The translations under genes were made by a program, and so were the position numbers. Positions 17,983-26,806 of a stretch of DNA of 64,000 nucleotides are shown in pieces. The notes beneath the pieces are model-generated. The model made no database searches, was not told the origin of the DNA, and was given only the letters and a program-made list of their open reading frames with translations. Each line of letters starts with the position of its first letter. The stretch's first letter is position 1. The DNA is from Streptomyces lydicus (GTDB taxonomy: Bacteria > Actinomycetota > Actinomycetes > Streptomycetales > Streptomycetaceae). The stretch is taken from positions 7,502,001 through 7,566,000 of the forward strand of contig NZ_CP017157.1 of assembly GCF_001729485.1 (NCBI RefSeq), read 5' to 3'.

Positions 17983-19248
17983 TCACGTGTCGCCCCGGGC
18001 CGGGCGTTCCGGGGAGCGGGAGAGCCACACCCGGCCGAAGGCGAACCGGGCCGCCTCGACCTGGTGGCGCTGGTCGGCGTGCAGCACCCCCAGCGCGTAG
18101 GCGGTGGCCGGGGCGATTCTGGGGGTGCGGGCCGCGGCGGCGGCTGCGGCGGCGGCCTCGGCGGCGGCGCGGTGGGAGTCCAGGGCCCGGGCGGCGTCCG
18201 CCAGCCGCAGGTCGGCGGACTCGGGAGCGATCACCTCCTGAGCGTAACGGGCCAGCCGCACCAGGAACCGCACCTGGTGCCACGGGGCGTCCTGGCGGTG
18301 GTCGACGGCCAGCGCCTCGGCGTTGTACGGGTGGCCCGCGCGGGCGAGCGGGAGTGCGGCGACGGCCTCCGCGAGCCGCCGGTGGGCCTGGTCGGCGAGC
18401 GGGATCAGCGCGTCGGCGGCCGGCAGCTCGGATGCCGAGTGCGCGAGCGGCGCCTCGGAGGCGAGTACGGCGACGGAGTCGGCGACGGCGTGGAAGCGGG
18501 AGGAGCCGAGGGCCTGGAGGGCGGCGGAGTGGGCGCGGGTGCGGGCGAGGGTCAGCTGGCGGTCCAGCAGGGCCCCGGCCCGGGCGGCGCCGGCGGCGAG
18601 CGCGGCGTCGGCGTCCGGGTCGCCGGCAGCGGTGGCGGTGGACCCCCGGTCCGCCGGGTCCGGGGCGGGGCGGGTGGGCCTGGCGTCCCGGGCGCCGCGC
18701 TCGGGGCGGTCGGGGCGGTCGCCCCGGCCGGTCAGCCGGGTGAGCGCCGCCATCAGCCGTTCACGGCGGGCCGCGCAGGTCTGCTCGCGGGCGAGGGTGC
18801 CGGACAACCAGCCCAGTTCGGCGAGGAGTTGGTCGGCCCAGGTCTCCTCGGTCAGCGGGCGGAAGGTGTGCAGGGTGGCGCTGATGCGGCGGGCGGCGCG
18901 GCGCAGCTGGCGGGCGGCCTCGCCGGCGCCCTCCGCGTCCGAGCCGCTCTCGCGGTGCAGCCGCAGGCTGCGCAGGAAGTCCGAGGACTGCCGGTGCAGA
19001 TAGTCCGCGAGCACCGCCTCCGCGGTGCGGGCGGCGAGGGCGGGGTGGGCGGCGTGCAGGCCGTGGGGCGGCGCGTGCGCCGGGGCCGCGCCCGGCCCGT
19101 CGTACGGCCCGTCGTACGGCCCGTCGTACGGCCCGTCGTGGGGTCCGTCCACCACCGCGGCACGGGCTCCGGGCGCCCCGCCGGGCTCGTATCCGCTACC
19201 GATGAGACCGGCCGGCCCCCCGGTCGGCTGGTCATGTCGCTGGGCCAC
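17983..19248 (-). CDS. CHAD-domain protein
   Basis: A 421-residue protein. After a disordered N-terminus with a DGPY repeat (about residues 33-53), a CHAD domain of about 350 residues follows: helical, with conserved basic residues in [19 protein letters not shown] and repeated Arg/His faces. CHAD domains bind polyphosphate and localise to polyP granules, which matches ppk immediately upstream. I chose the GTG at 19248, preceded by GGAGG at 7-nt spacing, over an ATG at 19269 with no such site. It then overlaps ppk by 17 nt. Confidence 0.85.
   Translation of the reverse strand: MAQRHDQPTGGPAGLIGSGYEPGGAPGARAAVVDGPHDGPYDGPYDGPYDGPGAAPAHAPPHGLHAAHPALAARTAEAVLADYLHRQSSDFLRSLRLHRESGSDAEGAGEAARQLRRAARRISATLHTFRPLTEETWADQLLAELGWLSGTLAREQTCAARRERLMAALTRLTGRGDRPDRPERGARDARPTRPAPDPADRGSTATAAGDPDADAALAAGAARAGALLDRQLTLARTRAHSAALQALGSSRFHAVADSVAVLASEAPLAHSASELPAADALIPLADQAHRRLAEAVAALPLARAGHPYNAEALAVDHRQDAPWHQVRFLVRLARYAQEVIAPESADLRLADAARALDSHRAAAEAAAAAAAAARTPRIAPATAYALGVLHADQRHQVEAARFAFGRVWLSRSPERPARGDT
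19096..19150 (-). repeat. 12-bp in-frame tandem repeat in the CHAD gene
   Basis: About four and a half copies of a 12-bp unit (GGCCCGTCGTAC on the + strand), giving repeated DGPY in the protein's N-terminal tail. Copy number changes would keep the reading frame. Confidence 0.85.
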
Positions 19249-21514
19249 GCCGGCGCCTCCGGGCGTCAATGAGCATTTCCTGTACGTTGCGCAGCGGCAC
19301 GCCGTCGGCGTCGACCGCGCGCCGGTTCCACTCGCCGTCCGGGCCGAGGTGCCAGGAGGACGTGGCGTCCGACATCCCGGTCTCCAGCAGCCGGTTGAGG
19401 GAGGCGCGGTGCGCCGGGTCGGTCACCCGCACCAGCGCCTCGATCCGCCGGTCCAGGTTCCGGTGCATCATGTCGGCGCTGCCCAGCCACACCTCGGGTT
19501 CACCGCTGTTGCCGAAGATGAAGATCCGGGAGTGCTCCAGGAAGCGGCCGAGGACGCTGCGGACGCGGATGTTCTCGCTGAGGCCGGGGACGCCGGGGCG
19601 CAGGGCGCAGATGCCGCGCACCCAGATGTCGACCGGCACGCCGGCCTGGGAGGCGCGGTAGAGCGCGTCGATGACGGCCTCGTCGACCATCGAGTTGACC
19701 TTGATGCGGACGTAGGCCGGCCGGCCCGCGCGCTGGTTGGCGATCTCCTTGTTGATGCGCTGGACCAGGCCGTCCCGCAGGGACTTGGGAGCGACCAGGA
19801 GGCGGCGGTAGGTCTCGCGCCGGGAGTAGCCGGACAGCCGGTTGAAGAGGTCGGAGAGGTCGGCGCCGACCTGCGGGTCGGCGGTCAGCAGGCCGAGGTC
19901 CTCGTAGAGCCGGGCGGTCTTCGGGTGGTAGTTGCCGGTGCCCACATGGGAGTAGCGGCGCAGCATGTCGCCTTCCTGGCGGACCACCAGTGACAGCTTG
20001 CAGTGCGTCTTGAGGCCGACCAGGCCGTAGACGACGTGGCAGCCGGCCTCCTCCAGCTTGCGCGCCCACTTGATGTTGGCCTGCTCGTCGAAGCGAGCCT
20101 TGATCTCCACCAGGACGAGGACCTGCTTGCCGGACTCGGCGGCGTCTATCAGGGCGTCGACGATCGGCGAGTCACCGGAGGTGCGGTAGAGGGTCTGCTT
20201 GATCGCCAGGACGTCGGGGTCCGCGGCGGCCTGCTCCAGGAATGCCTGCACGGAGGTGGAGAAGGAGTCGTAGGGGTGGTGCAGGAGGACGTCGCGGGCG
20301 CGCAGCGCGGCGAAGATGTCGGGGGCGGAGGCGGACTCCACCTCGGCGAGGTCGCGGTGGGTGCCGGCCACGAACTTGGGGAACTTCAGCTCGGGCCGGT
20401 CCAGCGCCCCGATGCCGAAGAGCCCGGTGAGGTCGAGCGGGCCGGGCAGCGGGTAGACCTCGGCGTCGGAGATCTTCAGTTCCTGGACCAGCAGGTCGAG
20501 GACGGCGGGGTCGATGGACTCCTCGACCTCCAGGCGAACCGGCGGCCCGAAGCGGCGCCGCATCAGCTCCTTCTCCAGGGCCTGGAGGAGGTTCTCGGCG
20601 TCGTCCTCCTCGACTTCGAGGTCCTCGTTGCGGGTGACCCGGAACATGTGGTGCGCGCGCACCTCCATGCCCGGGAACAGCTCCTCCAGGTGGGCGGCGA
20701 TGACGTCCTCGATGGGGACGTAGCGCTGCGGGGACGCCTCCAGGAAGCGGGAGAGCAGCGGCGGCACCTTGACCCGCGCGAAGTGGTCGTGGCCGCTGAC
20801 CGGGTTGCGTACGACCACGGCGAGGTTCAGCGAGAGGCCGGAGATGTACGGGAAGGGGTGCGCGGGGTCGACGGCCAGCGGGGTGAGCACCGGGAAGATC
20901 TGCTGGCGGAAGAGGGTGAACAGGCGGGCCTGTTCCTTCTCGGTCAGCTCCGGCCAGCGGATCAGGTGAATGCCCTGGTCGGCGAGCTCGGGCGCGATGT
21001 CCTGCTGGAAGCAGGCGGCGTGCCGGGCCATGAGTTCGCGGGAGCGCGTCCAGATCTGGTCCAGCACCTCGCGGGGCTGGAGGCCGGACGCGGAGCGGGT
21101 GGCGACGCCGGTGGCTATCCGCCGTTTGAGTCCGGCGACCCGGACCATGAAGAACTCGTCCAGGTTGCTGGCGAAGATCGCGAGGAAGTTCGCCCGTTCG
21201 AGCAGGGGGGTGGCCGGGTCCTCGGCCAGTTCGAGCACCCGCTCGTTGAACCCCAGCCAGCTGCGCTCGCGGTCCAGGAAGCGGTCGCCGGGCAGCTCCT
21301 CGCCGTCCGCGCCCACCACGCCCCGGTCCTCGTACGCGTCCGGGTCGGCGTCCAGGTCGGGCTCCAGGCCCGGCACCGTCCCGCGGACCGCGTGCGGGCG
21401 GTGTGCGGCGATGGAGCCCACGGAAGGCTGCGCCGACGGGGCCGGGGCCTGCGGGGGCTTCGGCGTCGGCGTCTCCGGCTGGGCCTGTGCCTGAGCGCTC
21501 GGCTGCTGGTTCAT
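19232..21514 (-). CDS. ppk: Polyphosphate kinase
   Basis: A 760-residue PPK1, which makes polyphosphate from ATP reversibly and works as a membrane-associated multimer. Visible landmarks are [17 protein letters not shown] at the N-terminal domain, [16 protein letters not shown], then the catalytic domain with [18 protein letters not shown], the phospho-accepting His region [21 protein letters not shown] and a second RDLDRR-like site [11 protein letters not shown]. Length fits the family with a Pro/Ala/Gln-rich tail of about 60 residues at the front. The ATG at 21514 has GGAAGA upstream. In other streptomycetes ppk is under PhoP control. Confidence 0.95.
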   Translation of the reverse strand: MNQQPSAQAQAQPETPTPKPPQAPAPSAQPSVGSIAAHRPHAVRGTVPGLEPDLDADPDAYEDRGVVGADGEELPGDRFLDRERSWLGFNERVLELAEDPATPLLERANFLAIFASNLDEFFMVRVAGLKRRIATGVATRSASGLQPREVLDQIWTRSRELMARHAACFQQDIAPELADQGIHLIRWPELTEKEQARLFTLFRQQIFPVLTPLAVDPAHPFPYISGLSLNLAVVVRNPVSGHDHFARVKVPPLLSRFLEASPQRYVPIEDVIAAHLEELFPGMEVRAHHMFRVTRNEDLEVEEDDAENLLQALEKELMRRRFGPPVRLEVEESIDPAVLDLLVQELKISDAEVYPLPGPLDLTGLFGIGALDRPELKFPKFVAGTHRDLAEVESASAPDIFAALRARDVLLHHPYDSFSTSVQAFLEQAAADPDVLAIKQTLYRTSGDSPIVDALIDAAESGKQVLVLVEIKARFDEQANIKWARKLEEAGCHVVYGLVGLKTHCKLSLVVRQEGDMLRRYSHVGTGNYHPKTARLYEDLGLLTADPQVGADLSDLFNRLSGYSRRETYRRLLVAPKSLRDGLVQRINKEIANQRAGRPAYVRIKVNSMVDEAVIDALYRASQAGVPVDIWVRGICALRPGVPGLSENIRVRSVLGRFLEHSRIFIFGNSGEPEVWLGSADMMHRNLDRRIEALVRVTDPAHRASLNRLLETGMSDATSSWHLGPDGEWNRRAVDADGVPLRNVQEMLIDARRRRRGPAT

Positions 21515-22148
21515 GGCCTTATTCTTCCGCGTCCCGGGGGTTCCAGGCGCGTCAGGAGGAGGCGGCGCGAGACGGAGCCTCGGGTTGGGGACGTTGGGCA
21601 CAGCGGGCTGCATTCAGCGATGCTCGCAACCAACATTGAATCACTGGTAACGCGGATATGGCGGCCAGGCAATCGGGGCGCTACGGAGAGGAGCCGCCGC
21701 GCACCCGCAGGGTCGCGGCGGGTGTGCCGGAGCCCTGCCGTACCTGCCCGCCGCGACCGCTGCCACACGCTCCGTTATTGAGGAGAAATACTCGGTGAGG
21801 TCATGCGCGGGGATTGCTCGCGGGAATTACGTGCGGGAGTGCCCCATGAGTAATGCCCTCGCGCTTTGTTGAGTGCTTCATTGAGCGCGAGGGCATTGCT
21901 CGGGGAATTCGCCGGGAGCGGGCCGTCGCCCCCGCCCGCGCCCGCCTCGGGTGAGCGGCCGGCGGCCCGTGGGGCGGGCCCGGGCGCCTCGCGGCGCGGG
22001 CCGGCGTTGCGTACGGGATTCCGGACACGGCAGGCGCCTGCGTGGCCACGGAGGGCGGGGCAAGGAATACAGTTCGCGGAAATCAAGGGGCGGGAATTCC
22101 GCGCTCCCGGAAAGGGCCGCCGCTTTCCGGGGAGTGGGAACGGCGGGC
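21515..22148. other. 634-nt intergenic region upstream of ppk
   Basis: It holds the ppk promoter region and the 3' end of the leftward ABC operon. No coding sequence is supported. Two structures stand out. One is a loose set of GTTACC/ATTCAA/GTTGCG elements about 11 nt apart on the minus strand at 21625-21652, which could be a degenerate PHO box. The other is a 14-bp hairpin at 21852-21897. Part of the rest is less GC-rich than its neighbours. Confidence 0.6.
21852..21897. other. Perfect 14-bp hairpin with an 18-nt loop
   Basis: AATGCCCTCGCGCT at 21852-21865 pairs exactly with AGCGCGAGGGCATT at 21884-21897. It is about 250 nt from the end of the ABC permease gene and about 340 nt upstream of ppk. 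It could end the ABC transcript or be part of a leader or small RNA. Confidence 0.6.
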
Positions 22149-23198
22149 TCAGCCGTGCCGCCGCCGCATCACCCGGAAGACGAGAACGGTCAGCAGCAGC
22201 GCCAGCGCGAGGACGATGCCGGACTCGATCCAGGCCAGCGGCCAGTGGTGCGACACCGGGTGCTGGTCCAGGAACTGGCCGGTCACGTCGTGGCTGCGCA
22301 GACAGCCCTCGTAGTCACGGTTGGGCGCGCACCCCAGGTCGTCGCCGGTCAGGTGCCCCCCGGCGCGGGTGAGGTAGCCCTGGCCCTGCACCCAGCTGCT
22401 GTCCGGTGCCTGGACCGCGGTGTTGAGGCCGAACCGCTGGGTGGCCACCGGCAGCAGGGCGGGCCGCAGCTGCTGGAACGCGACCTGGACGACGGCCACC
22501 GCGGCCAGGGTGACGGCCATCGACGCCACCGTACGGCGCAGCAGCAGACCGGCCAGCACGCCGACCACCAGGCCCAGCAGGGAATGGGCGACCGGTACCG
22601 GCCCGAGGGCGGCGAAGCCGAGCATGGAGTACCAGTAGGAGCCGGAGACCTCGTCGCCGCCGACCTGCCAGAGCCAGGCGAAGACCGCGGAGAGCCCGGA
22701 GACGGCTGTGAGCACGAACGCCGCGGGCAGGGCCAGCTTCGCCGCCAGCCAGCGCAGCGGGCCGACGGACTGGGTCAGCACGAGCTGGTGGGTGCCGGCC
22801 TCCAGCTCGCGGGCGACCAGCGGGGCGCCGATGAACAGGCCGATCATGGCGGGCAGCAGGAACAGCCCGGTCTCGATGAGCTTGAGCGAGGAGCCGAACT
22901 CGGCGCGGAAGGCGATGACCGCGTCCTGGGTGTCGGCGCAGTGCGGCACCAGGGAGATCATCGAGCAGCCGGCCAGGTGGTGGGCGTCGATCGCCCCGGC
23001 CATCCGGCCGCGCAGCACCGCGCACCAGACGGCCGTGGCGGCCGCGCCGGCGAGCAGGATGCCGAGGACCAGCCGGTGCTGTCGCCAGGCCAGCCAGAGC
23101 GCCCCGCGCAGGGGTGCCCGGCCGGCCGCCGGCCGGTCGCCGGTCCCGTCCGCGGTGGGCCGGGGCCCGCTCGCTCGTCGGTGTGCCGTGGTGGTCAT
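22149..23198 (-). CDS. ABC transporter permease
   Basis: A 349-residue membrane protein with segments near 40-60, 110-135, 150-175, 195-225, 230-250 and 320-340. The FLLPAMIGLFIGAPLVARELEAG stretch is typical of ABC-2-type permeases of the YtrC/CcmB-like group. A large external loop between the fifth and last segments contains four Cys, which could form disulfides. Its ATG overlaps the stop of the ATPase gene (ATGA). The substrate is unknown. Confidence 0.8.
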   Translation of the reverse strand: MTTTAHRRASGPRPTADGTGDRPAAGRAPLRGALWLAWRQHRLVLGILLAGAAATAVWCAVLRGRMAGAIDAHHLAGCSMISLVPHCADTQDAVIAFRAEFGSSLKLIETGLFLLPAMIGLFIGAPLVARELEAGTHQLVLTQSVGPLRWLAAKLALPAAFVLTAVSGLSAVFAWLWQVGGDEVSGSYWYSMLGFAALGPVPVAHSLLGLVVGVLAGLLLRRTVASMAVTLAAVAVVQVAFQQLRPALLPVATQRFGLNTAVQAPDSSWVQGQGYLTRAGGHLTGDDLGCAPNRDYEGCLRSHDVTGQFLDQHPVSHHWPLAWIESGIVLALALLLTVLVFRVMRRRHG

Positions 23199-24274
23199 GC
23201 CGCCGCTCCCTTGCCGCTGTGGTGGTGGTACGAGGTGTGTGGTGCGCCGCCGGGTACGCCCGCGGTGCCGGGCCGTCCGTTGCGCGGCATGCCGGGGATG
23301 CCGGGCCGGCCGCCGGGCCGGTGGGGCGTCCGCGGGGAGACCGGTTCGGCGCTCGGTGCGATCAGCGCGGGCGCGCCGGGGGCCCGCAGGTAGCCGAGCA
23401 GCAGCTCCTCCAGGGACGGCTCGGCCGCCTCCCAGGGGCCGGGGGCGAGCCGGCCCTTCCGCCGTACGAGCGCGGTGAAGTGACGTCCGCTCAGCTGGGT
23501 GTCGATCACGGTGTGCGCGGCGATCTCGCGGGGCAGCCCCTCGCCCCGGCGCTCCCCCATGACCAGGGCGTGCACCCCGATGACGTCGTCGGCCTCGCCG
23601 GCGAGCCGCACCCGGCCGTCGCCGAGCACCAGCAGGTAGTCGCAGATCCCGTCCAGTTCGGCGAGCGCCTGCGAGGACAGCACCACGGTGGTGGCGCGCC
23701 CGGCGGACCGGGCCAGCAGCAGTGCGGCGATCCGGTGCCGGTCGAGCGGGTCGAGCCCGGCCAACGGGTCGTCCAGGAGCAAGAGTTCGGGCTCCCTGCC
23801 GAAGGCGAGGGCGAACGCGAGGACGGTGCGCTGCCCTTCGGGGAGCGCACCGGCGCGGGCGTCCAGGGGCAGTCCCCCGTCCCGCACGATCTGCTCGGCG
23901 CACCGGCCGTTCCAGCGACCGGGGTTGAGTTCCCGGCCCATGCGCAGCGTCTCGGCGACCGTCAGCCGGGGGTAGAGGGGCTTGCCCTGGGTGACGTGCG
24001 CGACCCGGGCCCGCCCCGCGGGGCCGCTCTCGCCGCAGATCCGCACGGTCCCCTCGGTGGGGCGGAGCAGCCCGGAGACCAGGGACAGCAGGGTGCTGGT
24101 GCCGGCGCCGGGCGGGCCGGCCAGCGCGCAGATGCGGCCGGCCGGCAGCCGGAGGGTGCAGTCGCGCAGGGCCCAGCGGCGGCCGTACCGCTTGCCGAGG
24201 CCGATCGTTTCGAGGGCGGTGCGCCCCGAGGCCCGACCGGTCGCCTCGCCGTCGACCCCTGGCCGTATCGCCAT
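23195..24274 (-). CDS. ABC ATPase with degenerate catalytic motifs
   Basis: A 359-residue nucleotide-binding protein in which most catalytic positions differ from consensus. Walker A reads GPPGAGTST (53-61) with Thr59 in place of the invariant Lys. The signature is LPEGQR, Walker B ends LLLLDDP with Asp169 in place of the catalytic Glu, and the H-loop His is Gln202. The Q-loop Gln is present. ATP hydrolysis is therefore doubtful. A Pro/Gly/His-rich tail of about 60 residues ends the protein. An ATG at 24310, right beside a palindromic operator, is an alternative start. I prefer 24274, which has a GGGGGG upstream. Confidence 0.78.
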   Translation of the reverse strand: MAIRPGVDGEATGRASGRTALETIGLGKRYGRRWALRDCTLRLPAGRICALAGPPGAGTSTLLSLVSGLLRPTEGTVRICGESGPAGRARVAHVTQGKPLYPRLTVAETLRMGRELNPGRWNGRCAEQIVRDGGLPLDARAGALPEGQRTVLAFALAFGREPELLLLDDPLAGLDPLDRHRIAALLLARSAGRATTVVLSSQALAELDGICDYLLVLGDGRVRLAGEADDVIGVHALVMGERRGEGLPREIAAHTVIDTQLSGRHFTALVRRKGRLAPGPWEAAEPSLEELLLGYLRAPGAPALIAPSAEPVSPRTPHRPGGRPGIPGMPRNGRPGTAGVPGGAPHTSYHHHSGKGAAA

Positions 24275-24309
24275 CGCCACGCCACGCCCCCCGAACCGTC
24301 GCCGACTCA

Positions 24310-24331
24310 TTCCACTAATTAAGTAGTGGAA
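24310..24331 (-). promoter_or_regulatory. Palindromic operator in front of the ABC operon
   Basis: TTCCACTA (24310-24317) and TAGTGGAA (24324-24331) form an 8-bp inverted repeat around ATTAAG, in an AT-rich patch that contrasts with its surroundings. It resembles the operators of GntR/YtrA-type repressors that usually control such ABC genes. No such repressor gene lies beside it here. Confidence 0.6.
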
Positions 24332-24384
24332 GCGTGCGGGAAGTGGGCTGCACCTGTCAACCTCCGCTGCGTACGCTGCCCTTC

Positions 24385-24989
24385 GTGACCACACCTTCCG
24401 CGCCGCCCACGCCCCCGCTGCCGTACACCCCCGACTACCCGATCCGCACCGCGCGACTGGACCTCCGCCCGGTCACCGAGGGCGACTTCACCGCGAAATC
24501 CACGCCTACCAGCGGCTGCCCGAGGTCTGCCGCTACCTCTACTGGGGCCCCTTCGACGAGGAGGGGTCCCGGGCCTCGGTCGCGGCCAAGGCCGCCCGCA
24601 CGACGCTGCGCGAGTCCGGCGACGTGCTCCAGTTCGCCGTGGTCGTACGGGAGACCGGCACCCTGGTCGGCGACGTCACGTTCGTCCTGACCAGCCGCGA
24701 GCACCGCCAGGGCGGCATCGGCTACGTCTTCGACCCGGCGCACACGGGACGCGGCTACGCCACCGAAGCGAGCCGCGCGCTGCTGGAGCTGGCCTTCGAA
24801 CAGCTCCGGCTGCACCGGGTGCAGGCCGAACTGGACGGCCGCAACACCGCCTCGGCCCGCCTGCTGGAACGGCTGGGGATGCGCCGCGAGGGCCATCTGC
24901 GGGAGAACGAGTTCCTCGACGGCGAGTGGTCCGACGAGGTCGTCTACGCGATGCTCGCGCGGGAGTGGCACGCACAGCAGGGGCGCTAG
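24385..24989 (+). pseudogene. GNAT acetyltransferase broken by a one-base frameshift
   Basis: Two overlapping frames together encode one GNAT protein of about 200 residues. The first frame, from the GTG at 24385, gives YPIRTARLDLRPVTEGDFTA. The second, from about 24495, gives IHAYQRLPEVCRYLYWGPF and then the acetyl-CoA binding GIGYVFDPAHTGRGYATEAS and NTASARLLERLGM. The frames meet at GCGAAATCC near 24493-24501, and adding one base there (GCG GAA ATC) would restore a continuous protein. It is either a recent pseudogene or a sequencing error. Intact relatives acetylate proteins or small molecules. Confidence 0.8.
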
Positions 24990-25102
24990 GGGGTGTTCCC
25001 GCCGCGGGCGTTAGTGGGGCGTTAGCCGTCCGGCGACGGATCATCAGCCGCGGCGGACAGTCTTGTTCCCACGAGCCCGGAACACGACTTGGAGAGCACC
25101 GG

Positions 25103-25630
25103 ATGAACATGTCGCACGCCACCCTCCGCCACGCCCGCAAGGCCGCCGCCGCCGTGGTGATCGCCGTCGCCGCGTTCGGGCTCACCGCGTGCCAGGACGG
25201 CGGCGCCAACGCCTCCTCGTCCCCCGCCTCCGCGCAGTCCCCCGCTTCCACGGGCAAGACCGCGCAGGGTTCCACGCAGGGCTCCGGCCACCGTGCCGCC
25301 CAGGGCTCCGGCCACGGTTCCGCCCAGGGCTCCGGCCACCGTGCCGCCAAGGGCGTGCCGACGAAGGCCCCGGAGAAGTCCGGGGCGAGGTGCACGGACC
25401 AGATCAATTACGCGGGCGACCCCCGGTCCAACGCCGAGATCAACAGCCTCGGCACGAAGACCGGCCACTGCCCGGCGCCGCAGAAGAGCGGCAAGCCGTC
25501 GGGCACCCCCAAGAAGCCCGGGGTGAGCTGCACGGACCAGATCAACTACGTGGGCGACCCCCGGCCCAACGCCGACATCAACTCGATCGGCGAGGAGACC
25601 GGCTACTGCCCGTCGGTCCGGCACCAGTGA
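25103..25630 (+). CDS. Lipoprotein with a duplicated Cys-flanked motif
   Basis: A 175-residue exported protein. A basic start and hydrophobic core lead to the lipobox GLTAC (Cys30). A linker of repeated GSGHRAAQ/GSGHGSAQ units follows (about 60-84). Two copies of a 27-residue motif come next, Cys97-Cys123 and Cys143-Cys169, each CTDQINY.GDPR.NA.INS.G..TG.C, matching at 20 of 27 positions. Each copy probably closes one disulfide outside the cell. I do not recognise the family. GGAG lies upstream of the ATG. A strong hairpin follows the gene. Confidence 0.75.
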   Translation: MNMSHATLRHARKAAAAVVIAVAAFGLTACQDGGANASSSPASAQSPASTGKTAQGSTQGSGHRAAQGSGHGSAQGSGHRAAKGVPTKAPEKSGARCTDQINYAGDPRSNAEINSLGTKTGHCPAPQKSGKPSGTPKKPGVSCTDQINYVGDPRPNADINSIGEETGYCPSVRHQ

Positions 25631-25641
25631 GCCGAAAAAAC

Positions 25642-25667
25642 GGGGCGGGCCGCGACCGGCCCGCCCC
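25642..25667. terminator. Terminator between the lipoprotein gene and mshD
   Basis: An 11-bp stem (25642-25652 with 25657-25667) with loop CGAC, preceded by six A on the left, which act as a U tract for the leftward transcript. It lies between convergent genes. Confidence 0.85.
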
Positions 25668-25714
25668 ATGAGAGTGCTCCCGGCCCGGCCCCCCGCCGCC
25701 GCGCCGTCCCCCGC

Positions 25715-26653
25715 TCAGGTCTCCGAGCGGTACATCAGATCCGTCTCGTGCGTCACGAACCCCATCCGCTCGTAGACGCTCACCGCCGCCGCGTTGTCGG
25801 CGTCCACGTACAGCATCGCGGTCGGCAGCCCCTGCGCCGCCAGGTGCCGCAGCCCGACCGAGGTCAGGGCCTTGCCCAGGCCGCCGCCCTGCGCGCCCGG
25901 CCGCACCCCGAGCACGTAGACCTCCCCCAAGCCCTCCTCGGCGTGCACCTTGGTCCAGTGGAAGCCGACCAGCCGGCCGCCCTGCTCCGCGAGGAAGAAC
26001 CCCTTGGGGTCGAACCACGCCTCGCCCTTGCGGTCGTCCAGGTCGCGCTGGCCCAGCGAGCCCTGCTCCGGGTGGTGGGCGAACGCCTCGGCGTTCACCT
26101 CCAGCCAGGCCGCGTCATCGGTGCCCGGCTGGAAGGTCCGGACCGACACGCCCTCGGGCAGCTCCGGCTCGGCCAGCTCCAGATCCGTCAGCGAGCGCCG
26201 CATCTGCCGCAGCTCCCGGAACATCGTCAGGCCCAGGGTCTGCGCGAGGTGCCGGGCCGCGGGGTGCCCGCCGTGCGCCCAGACCCGCACCCGGCGGCCG
26301 GACTGCTCCAGCAGCTCCGCGCCCAGCGCCCGGCCGTGCCCCCGGCCGCGGAACCCGGGGTGCACCACCAGCTCGGCGGCCGGCGCCTCGACCGGATCGG
26401 TGTCCTCCAGCTGTCCGTACCCGACGAGCGTCTCGCCCGCCTCTCCGCGCGCGTACACCAGCACGTGGCGTACGCCCTCCCTCGGCCCGCCCCGCAGCTG
26501 CAGCCGGCCCTGTTCGGACACGGCGGGCTGCCCGTCGGCGCGCGCGGCCCGCTCGATCAGTTCGAGGACGGCCGCGGCCCCTTCCGGCGCGAGCTCGTCG
26601 ACCACCTGGATCCTGCGGCCGGTCCGGCCCATCTCCTGTGCAGCGTCAGTCAT
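25715..26653 (-). CDS. mshD: Mycothiol synthase (acetyltransferase)
   Basis: A 312-residue protein with two GNAT domains in tandem, the architecture of MshD. It acetylates the cysteine amine of Cys-GlcN-Ins with acetyl-CoA, the last step of mycothiol synthesis. Acetyl-CoA loops are visible as GFRGRGHGRALG in the N-terminal half and RPGAQGGGLGKALT in the C-terminal half, and LYVDADNAAAVSVYERMGF is typical of the active domain. The ATG at 26653 was chosen over an in-frame upstream start that has no conserved sequence. The first enzyme of the pathway, MshA, is encoded 13 kb away. Confidence 0.93.
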   Translation of the reverse strand: MTDAAQEMGRTGRRIQVVDELAPEGAAAVLELIERAARADGQPAVSEQGRLQLRGGPREGVRHVLVYARGEAGETLVGYGQLEDTDPVEAPAAELVVHPGFRGRGHGRALGAELLEQSGRRVRVWAHGGHPAARHLAQTLGLTMFRELRQMRRSLTDLELAEPELPEGVSVRTFQPGTDDAAWLEVNAEAFAHHPEQGSLGQRDLDDRKGEAWFDPKGFFLAEQGGRLVGFHWTKVHAEEGLGEVYVLGVRPGAQGGGLGKALTSVGLRHLAAQGLPTAMLYVDADNAAAVSVYERMGFVTHETDLMYRSET

Positions 26654-26806
26654 GTGTGAAGCGTACGACTCCGCCGGGTCCCCCGACGGGCGCCACCCGC
26701 ACGCCCGCCGCCCGCCGGCAACCAGCCCGTAACCCGCACCCCCCTGTTGCGCTACGCGCGTCGACAATAAGCTGCCGTCCGCTCAGGACATCCGGGAGGG
26801 GAACAC

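Noticed and set aside
24493..24501. Programmed -1 frameshift in the GNAT gene
   Set aside because: GCGAAATCC is not a heptameric slippery sequence, there is no obvious stimulatory structure, and GNAT proteins are not known to use frameshifting.
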